Positions 29,937 to 37,066 of a stretch of 37,066 bases of DNA are shown here, one piece after another. Numbering within the stretch: the first letter of the stretch is position 1; the number at the start of each line of letters is the position of its first letter. The stretch is taken from positions 1 to 37,066 of the forward strand of contig JAQBZH010000021.1 in NCBI GenBank assembly GCA_027622005.1, given 5' to 3'. The stretch comes from Bacteroidota bacterium (GTDB lineage Bacteria; Bacteroidota; Rhodothermia; Rhodothermales; UBA10348). The notes under the pieces are model-generated. The model was not told the DNA's origin and searched no databases. It saw nothing but the letters and a program-made list of their open reading frames with translations. The position numbers were made by a program, and so were the translations under genes.

Positions 29937-30731
29937 ATGGATCAAGTAAACATCATTTTAAGCGACCTGTTGGACAAGGCCAAGTTGGTGGCTGAGCGCT
30001 CCTATTCACCTTATTCAAAGCGAAAGGAAGGGGTGATAGCGCTGCTTGAAGACGGAAGCATGGTCCCTGGGGTGCGGGTCGAAAATGCCTCGTTTCAGCT
30101 AACCATTACTGCGCTTTTAAACGCAGTAACAACCCTTTACTCGTTGCAGCGTAAGGACATATCGGCTTTTGTTTCAAATGTACCCTTTACTGAGTCGGAA
30201 CTTGCTTATACCAGTTTACTGTCCGGATTCCATTGGGAATTGGTCGCCGCAAACGTTTTGATGGTTGCTGGCGCTCACTTTCCCGAGCCAGGCAGCTTCA
30301 TTGAGATTGGGCAAAAGATTAGTTCAAACCCGGTGGCCGTTCAAGAAGGCCTAATCGCAGCACGCGACGCCGCGCAGCGCGCTTTTATCCCCGAATCAGA
30401 TTTCCCGGTTGGCTGCGCCATCTACACCGAAGATGGATCCGTGATTACGGGAGCCAACGTAGAGCACAGCGATTGGTCTCAAATTCTATGCGCTGAACGA
30501 AATGCGCTCTCAACCGCCATTTCATATGGATTGAGGGATCTCCGGGATATCTATGTGGCCTGCCCGAAGCTTCCCGGGGGTACTCCGTGCGGGGCCTGTA
30601 GGCAGGTAATTGTGGAACTTGCCCCACAGGCGACGGTTTGGATGGACGCCGGAATTGCTTCGCCAGTGGCCATGAAAGCTACCGATTTGTTGCCCGGTCA
30701 TTTTACCGGAGATGTATTGCGGCGAACCTAG
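29937..30731 (+). CDS. cdd: Two-domain cytidine deaminase with C-terminal active site
   Basis: The 264-residue enzyme should convert cytidine to uridine. The catalytic zinc set is in the second half: Cys185-Ala-Glu187 (ILCAERNA) and Cys218/Cys221 (PCGACRQ). The first half (residues ~10-110) is a related but inactive copy: SYSPYSKRKEGVIALLEDGS...VENASFQLTITALLNAV, in which CAER is replaced by TALL and the PCxxC pair is missing. E. coli Cdd has the opposite order (active N-terminal, inactive C-terminal domain). The active domain has VEHSDW where VENASY/F is usual, while the inactive domain keeps VENASF. It is followed by a small hairpin, and the CaCA gene begins 112 bp later. Confidence 0.85.
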   Translation: MDQVNIILSDLLDKAKLVAERSYSPYSKRKEGVIALLEDGSMVPGVRVENASFQLTITALLNAVTTLYSLQRKDISAFVSNVPFTESELAYTSLLSGFHWELVAANVLMVAGAHFPEPGSFIEIGQKISSNPVAVQEGLIAARDAAQRAFIPESDFPVGCAIYTEDGSVITGANVEHSDWSQILCAERNALSTAISYGLRDLRDIYVACPKLPGGTPCGACRQVIVELAPQATVWMDAGIASPVAMKATDLLPGHFTGDVLRRT

Positions 30732-30735
30732 ATAA

Positions 30736-30752
30736 GCAGTCCTTCCGACTGC
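30736..30752. other. Hairpin GCAGTC-CTTCC-GACTGC
   Basis: This perfect 6+6 stem with a five-base loop begins four bases after the cdd stop codon. No T-run follows, so it is not a standard terminator. It shares the arms and the TTCC loop residues with the inverted repeat at 26939-26959. The rest of the gap to 30844 contains nothing I can identify. Confidence 0.4.
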
Positions 30753-30843
30753 ACGAAGCGCAAATTGGTATAGGGCCGTGACTACGTTCTCGGGATGCCA
30801 GCAGCCTTGATTTTTCCGACCCCGAAATAAATATTCCTTCGTC

Positions 30844-31845
30844 ATGCTCGTCAATTCAATCATTTTTCTAATCGGCCTAGGAATCCTGTATTTCGGAGCT
30901 GAGTGGCTGGTGAAAGGATCGTCTCGGATCGCGGCTCGATTTGGAATTCGTCCCATAGTCATCGGATTGACAGTGGTGGCCTTGGGCACTTCCGTCCCGG
31001 AGCTTCTGTTTAACGTTTATGCAGTGTTTCTGGGCGAAGATGCTTTAGCGATGGGTAACATCATTGGGTCAAACATCTCCAACATTGCCCTAATTCTCGG
31101 AATTACGGCCGCCATCTTCCCGGTAGCTTTTGCCAAGAATGTCCTACAGGAGGAATACTTGATGATGCTGGGAGTAACGGCGTTGTTTTATTTCTTGTCG
31201 ATGGACGGTTTAGTATCCCGTTTCGACGGAATCATATTACTGGTGGGACTGGCCGTGTTCATGTCCTATGTCATTTATGATGGCATCCAGACCTCAAAGA
31301 AACAACGGGAAGACGCTACCAATCAACCAAAGGATTCCAACTCGAAACCGGAGCCCAATTCCTGGCTTGAAGCCCGTATTCGTCCACATCAAGAAACAGC
31401 CTATTTAAATTTTTTGATTGTTTTGGGAATCGCTGCACTAGCCGGGGGTGCTCGTTTAATGGTCGACTCTTCGGTTGCAATTGCACAAATACTTCAGATT
31501 GCCCCGATAGTGATTGGCCTGACCATCGTCGCCATCGGTACGAGCCTCCCAGAGTTGGCTGCGTCCCTCATGTTAGCCTTTAAAAAAGAAGGTGATATGT
31601 CGGTCGGTAACATTCTGGGCAGCAACATGTTGAACATTTTATTCGTCATTGGTTTTGTTGCGGTTATTCGCCCCATAGAAGTAGAAGCGGATACGATTCG
31701 ATTTCACTTTCCGGTTTTGATGGCTGTTTCGCTGATGCTTTTTCCGTTGGTTCGGAAAAAGTACGTCCTATCAAGGACGGGCGGAATATTGCTGATGGCG
31801 TCGTTTACTGTTTATGTGATCTGGCTTATTTATCCGTATTTGTAA
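30844..31845 (+). CDS. CaCA family sodium/calcium antiporter
   Basis: The 333-residue inner-membrane exchanger has about ten helices in two inverted halves. The alpha repeats are VVALGTSVPELLFNVYAV with GNIIGSNISNIALILG in the first half, and IVAIGTSLPELAASLMLA with GNILGSNMLNILFVIG in the second. The two Glu of the GTSxPE motifs bind the exchanged cation. A hydrophilic loop (residues ~150-180) joins the halves. It resembles YrbG-type CaCA antiporters, which exchange Ca2+ or similar cations for Na+ or H+; ion specificity is not readable. Only three bases separate its stop from the start of the next gene, so they form one operon. Confidence 0.92.
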   Translation: MLVNSIIFLIGLGILYFGAEWLVKGSSRIAARFGIRPIVIGLTVVALGTSVPELLFNVYAVFLGEDALAMGNIIGSNISNIALILGITAAIFPVAFAKNVLQEEYLMMLGVTALFYFLSMDGLVSRFDGIILLVGLAVFMSYVIYDGIQTSKKQREDATNQPKDSNSKPEPNSWLEARIRPHQETAYLNFLIVLGIAALAGGARLMVDSSVAIAQILQIAPIVIGLTIVAIGTSLPELAASLMLAFKKEGDMSVGNILGSNMLNILFVIGFVAVIRPIEVEADTIRFHFPVLMAVSLMLFPLVRKKYVLSRTGGILLMASFTVYVIWLIYPYL

Positions 31846-31848
31846 TTC

Positions 31849-33996
31849 GTGAATCTATCCTTTGGTCATTCTCCCTGGCTGTTTTTCCTCTTGCTTTTTC
31901 TGGCAATAGGGGCGTCGTGGTGGACTTACCGAACGACCGTTCCGGAAATAAAACCGCTATTTAAGCTGCTTTTGGGTGCTCTCAGATCAGTTTCTCTTGG
32001 CCTTATCCTTCTTTTACTTTTCGAGCCGATTCTCCAAAAGATTAGTAACCAGGAGATCGAACCTGTGGTGGCTGTTGTTATCGATGCCTCGGAGAGCATG
32101 TCATTGGCAGATTCGTTATTGGGTGATGATGGGGCTTCTTTGGCGTCCAAAACCGCGTCAATTAAACGATCTTTAGAAGGATTGGATGTTCGATTTTATA
32201 CGTTTGGAGGAGATATTGAGGAGCTCGATTCGCTCCAGACTCTAAGCGCAGTGGAAAGCAGGACTGATATCGCTACGGCGCTAATTCGGGTGAACGAGGA
32301 CCTGTCGGATGTCCCCCTCCGCTCCGTAATTCTAGTTAGTGATGGTTTGTACAACTCAGGCCGAAATCCCATTCGCGTAGCCGAAAGCTATCAAGTTCCT
32401 ATTTTTACAATTGCCCACGGAGACTCGACCCTTAAACGGGATGTGCGGATTGTCCAGGTCATTAGCAACGAATTAACCTTTGCCGGTTCTACGGTCCCCG
32501 TGCTCGTTCGCGTCCGCAACGATGGATATACATCGGGCCAACTGACAGTTAGGCTTCAAGATGAGGGTAAATTGGTAGACCAGGTCGTCATTCCCGTTCC
32601 TGCCACGGGCACGGAATCGGAAGTGGAGCTTAGTTACCTGGCAGCTGAGGCCGGACGGACCAATTTATCGATTGGAATCAATCGATTTGAAGGGGAAGCG
32701 ACCTATCGAAATAATTCGAGCACCGTTTCAATCGTCGTTTTAGATCAAAAGAAGAAGGTGCTTGTGCTTGCCGGCGCACCTTCACCAGATGTATCCAATC
32801 TAGCCCGAATTATCGCCCTCGATCAAACTACCGAGATTGTTACTCTCATTCAGGCTCCGGACGGTACGTTTTATGACGGCCAAATACCGGGTGATTTTTC
32901 CGACATCGACCTTATTGTTTCGGTCGGTTTTCCTGGAAAATCGACGCCTCCTGCTGTTTCCGCTGCAGTGGCAGAGGCTGTCAAGGGAGGATCCTCTCTC
33001 CTTTTTGTCCTGGATAAGGAAACAAATCTGACCGCGATACAGAGAGATTTCAATGCCCTTTTGCCCGTTACCCTTCGATCCATTCGCAGTGGATTCCTCG
33101 AAGGATCCTTTGTTGAAACGACCGCTGCCGCTTCGCATGCTATTTTTGACACGGGATTTCGAAGCGATAACTCGAGATGGAATCGCCTCCCTCCTGTATT
33201 GATTAATGAGAGTCGCTGGGAGCCTGCTCCCTCGGCAACGGTGTTGGCTACTACCCAGATGCGTGGAATCCCCATTGGGGACCCTGTTTTTGTGGTCGGC
33301 CGTACGGGATCTTCCAAAAGCGCTGTCTTATTGGCGCATGGTTTTTGGAAATGGACTAATGTCCCAGAAGATTTGGAAGCGGAATCCAATTCGTTTAAGG
33401 AGATTTTAACCAATACGGTTCAGTGGCTATACGCCACGGACGACAATCGACTGGTTCGAGTCACTCCGTCTGAATCCGAGTATGGAGAAGGCGACTCCGT
33501 CATTCTACGTGGTGAAGTGTATGACGAAACGCTGCGCCCGATTTCAGACGCATCTCTGTCGGTTGAACTGACGGATCCAGATGGTCAGAAATTTCCGTTT
33601 GAAATGACCTTAGTTGGCAACGGTCGGTACACGCTGGACGTTGGGTCCCTTCCTGCCGGCTTTTACACGTATGCGGCGACGGCTAGAAGAAACGATGGTG
33701 AGATCGGAACGGACGATGGGCAGTTCTCGATCGGAAGACGAACATTAGAATTCCGCAATACGAGAGCTGATTTTGCCCTAATGTCCCAAATTGCGTTGAG
33801 GTCGGGAGGCGCGGCCATAACATCATCCGAAATTGACGGGATCCCTTCCCTTTTGCAGAATCTGCCAGATTTCCGCTCGGTTACGTATTCCAGCGCATCA
33901 CAACTTAGATTGTGGCAGAAATGGCCGTTTTTGGTATTGATTTTATTGGTGTTGACAGTAGAATGGTTTTTCAGAAAGCGATTTGGTATGGTGTAG
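31849..33996 (+). CDS. Membrane protein with VWA domain
   Basis: The 715-residue protein starts at a GTG three bases after the CaCA stop. Two N-terminal helices (PWLFFLLLFLAIGASWW and SVSLGLILLLLFEPIL) precede a von Willebrand A-like domain. Its MIDAS metal-site residues are DASES (Asp79), the Thr in SRTDIAT and the Asp in LVSDGLYNSG. The large middle region has beta-sandwich and glutamine-amidotransferase-like stretches (VVLAGAPSPDVSNLARII...). A last helix (KWPFLVLILLVLTVEWFF) ends in RKRFGMV. Similar proteins in Bacteroidota sit with BatA/MoxR-type genes, but none is present here. It probably displays a periplasmic binding module; the partner is unknown. The M20 gene begins one base after its stop. 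Confidence 0.8.
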   Translation: MNLSFGHSPWLFFLLLFLAIGASWWTYRTTVPEIKPLFKLLLGALRSVSLGLILLLLFEPILQKISNQEIEPVVAVVIDASESMSLADSLLGDDGASLASKTASIKRSLEGLDVRFYTFGGDIEELDSLQTLSAVESRTDIATALIRVNEDLSDVPLRSVILVSDGLYNSGRNPIRVAESYQVPIFTIAHGDSTLKRDVRIVQVISNELTFAGSTVPVLVRVRNDGYTSGQLTVRLQDEGKLVDQVVIPVPATGTESEVELSYLAAEAGRTNLSIGINRFEGEATYRNNSSTVSIVVLDQKKKVLVLAGAPSPDVSNLARIIALDQTTEIVTLIQAPDGTFYDGQIPGDFSDIDLIVSVGFPGKSTPPAVSAAVAEAVKGGSSLLFVLDKETNLTAIQRDFNALLPVTLRSIRSGFLEGSFVETTAAASHAIFDTGFRSDNSRWNRLPPVLINESRWEPAPSATVLATTQMRGIPIGDPVFVVGRTGSSKSAVLLAHGFWKWTNVPEDLEAESNSFKEILTNTVQWLYATDDNRLVRVTPSESEYGEGDSVILRGEVYDETLRPISDASLSVELTDPDGQKFPFEMTLVGNGRYTLDVGSLPAGFYTYAATARRNDGEIGTDDGQFSIGRRTLEFRNTRADFALMSQIALRSGGAAITSSEIDGIPSLLQNLPDFRSVTYSSASQLRLWQKWPFLVLILLVLTVEWFFRKRFGMV

Positions 33997-33997
33997 T

Positions 33998-35206
33998 ATG
34001 ACTTCAGAAGTCTTAGATAATGGGGTTTTCATCTTGGATGACCAAGAATTCTCCGACAGATTAATTGCGATCCGGCGTCATCTTCACGCCCACCCGGAAA
34101 TTGGCTTGCAGGAATTTAAAACCTCTGCGTTTATCCGGGAATTGTTGTCCGCCAACGGCTTGTCCGTTTCAGCTCCGCTAGCCCGAACGGGCTTATTTGT
34201 CGACATCGAGGGGGCGTTTCCAGGTCCAAAGCTTGCGTATAGAAGCGACATCGATGCCCTTCCGATAACCGATACAAAAACGGTTTCCTATCGGTCTCAA
34301 AACGAAGGTGTGGCCCATCTTTGCGGACATGACGCCCATACGACCATTGGAATCGCGATTGCCTCGTTACTTCATGCCCGCCGACATCAAATGCACGGCA
34401 GTGTACGCGTGTTTTTTCAACCCAATGAAGAGGGAATTCCATCGGGAGCTCCCCTTATGATTGGAGATGGTGTATTGGAAGGAGTTGAAGCCGTTTATGC
34501 TTCTCACGTCGACCCTACGTTGCCCAGTGGAGTTTATGGATTAAAAACGGGGGCCTGCACTGCCTCTGCGGATCGATTTAGAATTCGCGTATTGGCAGGA
34601 TCGACCGGGCACTCGGCAAGGCCCCATCAAGCTACCGATACCATTTGGATTTCAACCCAGATAATGTCGGCACTCTATCAACTGGTCGGTCGGGTGTCGG
34701 ATGCCAGAAGTCCTGCCGTGATCTCAATTTGTCGATTAAAGGCCGGAGAAGCCTACAACGTATTACCTGCGGAGGCTGAGTTTGGAGGCACATTTCGCTG
34801 CACGGAGGGCTCAGTTCGAGCTTCTTTGAAGGCTCAAATGGAACAGACGGCCTGTGGCATTGGCCAAACGTTTGGTGCTGAGGTTTTGGTCGATTTCGAC
34901 CATGGCGCCCCCCCTGTCATAAACGATGCCGACCTCATTTCCACAGTTAGAGAGAGTATCCTAAATACCGTCGGCAAAAAGGCCATTTTCGATATCCCCG
35001 TTCCCAGCATGGGGGGCGAAGATTTCGCTCATTATTTAGACCGCGTACCAGGTGCGTTGGTAAGAGTTGGAACGTGTAATGGGCCGGATACCGCTTTTGT
35101 ACTTCATGATTCCAACTTTGACATTGACGAGTCCGTTCTTGCAAAAACGGCTCAAATGTGGGCAGATACCTTAATATTCTACCTCCAAAAGAAGTCCAGC
35201 TCATAA
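33998..35206 (+). CDS. M20D family amidohydrolase
   Basis: This cytoplasmic metal-dependent hydrolase has 402 residues from the ATG at 33998. The family removes N-acyl groups from amino acids or hydrolyses related amides. Metal-site residues are Cys109 and His111 (LCGHDAHT), Glu144-Glu145 (QPNEEG), His170 (YASHVDP) and a late His in VLHDSNFDID. The dimerisation domain starts near 190 and has TGHSARPHQATDTI. RRHLHAHPEIGLQEFKTS near the start is a subfamily hallmark of IAA-amino-acid hydrolase/hippurate hydrolase-like enzymes. An upstream TTG would extend it into the VWA gene without support. The one-base gap to the VWA gene indicates coupling. Confidence 0.9.
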   Translation: MTSEVLDNGVFILDDQEFSDRLIAIRRHLHAHPEIGLQEFKTSAFIRELLSANGLSVSAPLARTGLFVDIEGAFPGPKLAYRSDIDALPITDTKTVSYRSQNEGVAHLCGHDAHTTIGIAIASLLHARRHQMHGSVRVFFQPNEEGIPSGAPLMIGDGVLEGVEAVYASHVDPTLPSGVYGLKTGACTASADRFRIRVLAGSTGHSARPHQATDTIWISTQIMSALYQLVGRVSDARSPAVISICRLKAGEAYNVLPAEAEFGGTFRCTEGSVRASLKAQMEQTACGIGQTFGAEVLVDFDHGAPPVINDADLISTVRESILNTVGKKAIFDIPVPSMGGEDFAHYLDRVPGALVRVGTCNGPDTAFVLHDSNFDIDESVLAKTAQMWADTLIFYLQKKSSS

Positions 35207-35222
35207 ACTGGTTGCAAATCCT

Positions 35223-35257
35223 TTCCAATTGACCTCTAAAGGGAAAATCAATTGGAA
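35223..35257 (+). promoter_or_regulatory. Perfect 10+10 inverted repeat before the lamin-tail gene
   Basis: TTCCAATTGA (35223-35232) and TCAATTGGAA (35248-35257) are exact inverted copies with a 15-base spacer, ending three bases before the ATG at 35261. The only purine-rich ribosome-binding-like stretch (AAAGGG) is in the loop. It may be an operator or a hairpin affecting initiation; there is no T-run after it. Confidence 0.55.
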
Positions 35258-35260
35258 TCT

Positions 35261-37066
35261 ATGCGGTTGCGGCATTTCTGGTGCGTCCTTCTTCTTTGTC
35301 TGGTGGGGTTGCGCGTCTCAGCCCAGCGTGTTTTGATCAATGAAATCTTGCCAGCGCCATCGGGAGCAAATTTCGAATTTATCGAACTAATCTTTGACGG
35401 GGAAAGCAGCATTGTGCCGGGAGACATTTCCCTGAGGGACAACTCTATTAATTGGAGTCCCGTTCGGTTCGAAAGACCGTTAACGGCGTTAGACACCTTG
35501 GTTCTGGTTCGTTCGTTGGGCGAAGCTCAAGACCTCATTAACGCTGGAATCGCTGTTGGAACGCTTTCACCTTGGCCTACGCTAAACAATGGTGGAGATT
35601 CGCTGTTTGTGCGCTTGGGGGCAACCCTTCAGGACAAAATGGGCTATTCTTCGTCGACTTCTAATCTGTCCTGGGAACGAAAGGCCCCCTATTTACCGAG
35701 TCAGTCGCCATCTAGCTGGATGCTATCGAAATCCGCTTCAGGCGCGTCTCCAGGCCGCACCAACTCGGTTTTTACCAGAGATCTCGTCGCGCCGCGCCTC
35801 CTGGGGGCCGAGTATAGGGACGATCGGCGTATCGTCGCGTGGTTTTCAGAGCCTATGCCCGACCACACTGAAATTCTCGGTGAGATTGGAACTGGCACAG
35901 AAGTCACCGAATCTGCCAGGTCCATTCCCTTTGAAAACCGCATCACTTTAGAACTGCATGGACGAAGTGCCCCAGAGTGGTTAAAGGTGAACTATTTTAT
36001 CGACTATGCGGGAAACGTTGGCACCCCTTCCTCCGTGCCCATCGCTTTACCTCCAGAGGAAGGTGAGCTGTTTTTTTCCGAAGTTCATTTTATGGAAGGC
36101 GGATCGAGTTTAGCGAGTGGAGCGCCTGAATTTTTTGAACTCTACGGCACTTCCAAAAAGAGCCTTTCTTTATACAAAACCTCAGTGGCGTTTCGTGGCT
36201 CGCAGTATGCCCTCTTCCATCCTGATTCCATGGCTATTTTGCCACCCTCCGGGACTTTTCTGGCTGCCGCTAAGCCGTGGCCAAGCTGGGAGGAATTGCG
36301 CCAGGGCAATGATCTTTGGCTATTAGCCAATCAGCCGAATCCGTTTAAGCCCTCAAATGAAACCAGTGCCCTACCCCTTTTAGGCTTGGCACCTTGGATT
36401 TCTTTCAAAAATGAGGGCGAAAGCCTTGGTTTGTGGGTGGATGGTCTCCAATTCGATACCGTTGTTTTTGATCAGAGCTGTTTTGACGCTCGTTTTACCG
36501 AACATCGGGGGCGCTCTCTACGTCGGATTTTCTATCAAACCGACGACCTCAAAATCACCGTAAACCCAACATGGGGTCATCTCGTCCGCGATTTTCCACC
36601 TGCGCCGGCATCATGTCTATGGGCATCGACTCTTTTTGATAGTGGCATCTCCCCAGGGAGCGTAACGGGTCCCATTCTCCGCACCAAACCTCCCATTCCG
36701 GGCTCGTTGTTGGTTACCGAAGTCATGTACGATCCAATTGCTGCGTCGGCAGACTTCGTCTACGATCAGGTAGAGTTCATTGAATTCATTAACGTGAGCG
36801 CAGAACCGGTTCAGTTACAGGACCTGTGGCTGGCCGATGATCCGGATGAAGAAGGCTTATTTGATCAAATTCGATTGGTCTCGAGTCCTGTCACTCTTTT
36901 TCCTGGCCAAATTGCGGTTCTTTTTCACTTTCCCTCTTCCTTTCCTGACGAGAGTTTTCGGGAGCACCAGGTGTTGGCAAAGGCTTGGCCGGGGGCCGCC
37001 GGGGCTTGGGCCGAAGCGGCCGGGGCTTGGCCGGGGGCCGCCGGGGCTTGGGCCGAAGCGGCCGGG
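35261..37066 (+). CDS. Secreted lamin-tail-domain protein, incomplete at the right edge
   Basis: The open frame runs 602 codons without a stop to the end of the window. MRLRHFWCVLLLCLVGLRVSAQ is a signal peptide. LTD-like modules start at residue 24 (LINEILPAPSGANFEFIEL), near 269 (LFFSEVHFMEGG...PEFFELYG) and near 485 (LLVTEVMYDPIA...EFIEFINVSAEPVQLQDLWL). The last has the classic LTD pattern. Between the first two lies an SbsA-type Ig-like stretch (APRLLGAEYRDDRRIVAWFSEPM, about 176-260). Such proteins are exported or surface-attached in Bacteroidota, often through a C-terminal sorting domain, which would lie beyond the edge. The final 28 residues are a GC-rich repeat (AWPGAAG/AWAEAAG) unlike the rest of the protein. 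Confidence 0.8.
   Translation, partial: MRLRHFWCVLLLCLVGLRVSAQRVLINEILPAPSGANFEFIELIFDGESSIVPGDISLRDNSINWSPVRFERPLTALDTLVLVRSLGEAQDLINAGIAVGTLSPWPTLNNGGDSLFVRLGATLQDKMGYSSSTSNLSWERKAPYLPSQSPSSWMLSKSASGASPGRTNSVFTRDLVAPRLLGAEYRDDRRIVAWFSEPMPDHTEILGEIGTGTEVTESARSIPFENRITLELHGRSAPEWLKVNYFIDYAGNVGTPSSVPIALPPEEGELFFSEVHFMEGGSSLASGAPEFFELYGTSKKSLSLYKTSVAFRGSQYALFHPDSMAILPPSGTFLAAAKPWPSWEELRQGNDLWLLANQPNPFKPSNETSALPLLGLAPWISFKNEGESLGLWVDGLQFDTVVFDQSCFDARFTEHRGRSLRRIFYQTDDLKITVNPTWGHLVRDFPPAPASCLWASTLFDSGISPGSVTGPILRTKPPIPGSLLVTEVMYDPIAASADFVYDQVEFIEFINVSAEPVQLQDLWLADDPDEEGLFDQIRLVSSPVTLFPGQIAVLFHFPSSFPDESFREHQVLAKAWPGAAGAWAEAAGAWPGAAGAWAEAAG
36983..37066 (+). repeat. Four in-frame 21-nt repeats at the window end
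   Basis: Four 21-nt units alternate between two variants (A-B-A-B, equal to two perfect 42-nt units). They encode AWPGAAG and AWAEAAG alternately in the lamin-tail reading frame. GC content is 36 of 42 bases per double unit, far above the flanking sequence. Variant B contains the hairpin GGCCG-AAG-CGGCC, and variant A contains GGCC-GGG-GGCC. The array reaches the last base, so its true length is unknown. Confidence 0.9.

Noticed and set aside
1-37066. CRISPR array, toxin-antitoxin, restriction or other defence genes
   Set aside because: No regularly spaced repeat set and no characteristic nuclease, methylase, reverse transcriptase or toxin families were seen.

Overview
The window looks like a chromosomal fragment of a member of the Bacteroidota/Balneolota/Rhodothermota (FCB) group. 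The evidence is a DUF5916 outer-membrane protein, a two-domain NagB/PIG-L protein, a BrxB-type bacilliredoxin, a di-heme oxidoreductase plus porin remnant, HPr/PtsI without any enzyme II, many lipoproteins, and a TAnnTTTG-type promoter with a TTG element 20 nt upstream in front of the only tRNA. The exact phylum cannot be settled by eye. Most of the window is ordinary core and envelope metabolism. I see no CRISPR array, prophage, complete insertion sequence or recognisable defence system.

Layout. (i) 1-660: a damaged left edge, where the 5' parts of a di-heme oxidoreductase gene and of a porin gene are each cut by the same 51-bp direct repeat. (ii) 865-2655 (+): a DMT-family permease and a small outer-membrane-type protein, separated by a C10 tract. 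(iii) 2674-16165 (-): a long co-directional block. In transcription order it holds thiolase, FluC and LuxC-type acyl-CoA reductase; a holin-X-like/DUF3618-like membrane pair; adenylate kinase and polyprenyl synthase; HPr and PtsI; a protease/TolB-propeller/barrel protein with a BamB-like lipoprotein and a PEGA-like protein; then YqeY and CvpA. (iv) 16283-17276 (-): a small orphan protein and BrxB. (v) 17423-19741 (+): NlpC/P60 lipoprotein, GreA and threonine aldolase. (vi) 19738-29440: NagB/PIG-L protein (-), gamma-glutamyltransferase (+), penicillin-acylase-family lipoprotein (-), aldo/keto reductase (-) and DUF5916 protein (+). (vii) 29441-29936: hairpins, tRNA-Leu(UAA) with its own promoter and terminator. 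(viii) 29937-37066 (+): two-domain cytidine deaminase, CaCA antiporter, VWA membrane protein, M20 amidohydrolase and a lamin-tail-domain secreted protein that runs off the right edge inside an 86% GC, 21-nt tandem repeat.

How the genes fit together. The envelope theme is strong: outer-membrane assembly or proteolysis (4345-8466), cell-wall peptidase (17423), glutathione or gamma-glutamyl and acyl-amide hydrolysis (21832-25881), and surface proteins (27116, 35261). The thiolase/acyl-CoA reductase pair points to acyl-CoA to aldehyde chemistry and is preceded by a clear near-palindrome that could be an operator. HPr/PtsI without permease components suggests a regulatory phosphotransfer chain.

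No unambiguous new system is visible. The observations most worth checking are the repeat-interrupted left edge, the hairpin-rich coding repeat at the right edge, the cytidine deaminase with reversed domain roles, the NagB-like protein with Ser in place of a catalytic Asp, the protease-propeller-barrel fusion beside a BamB-like lipoprotein, and the candidate operator before the thiolase.
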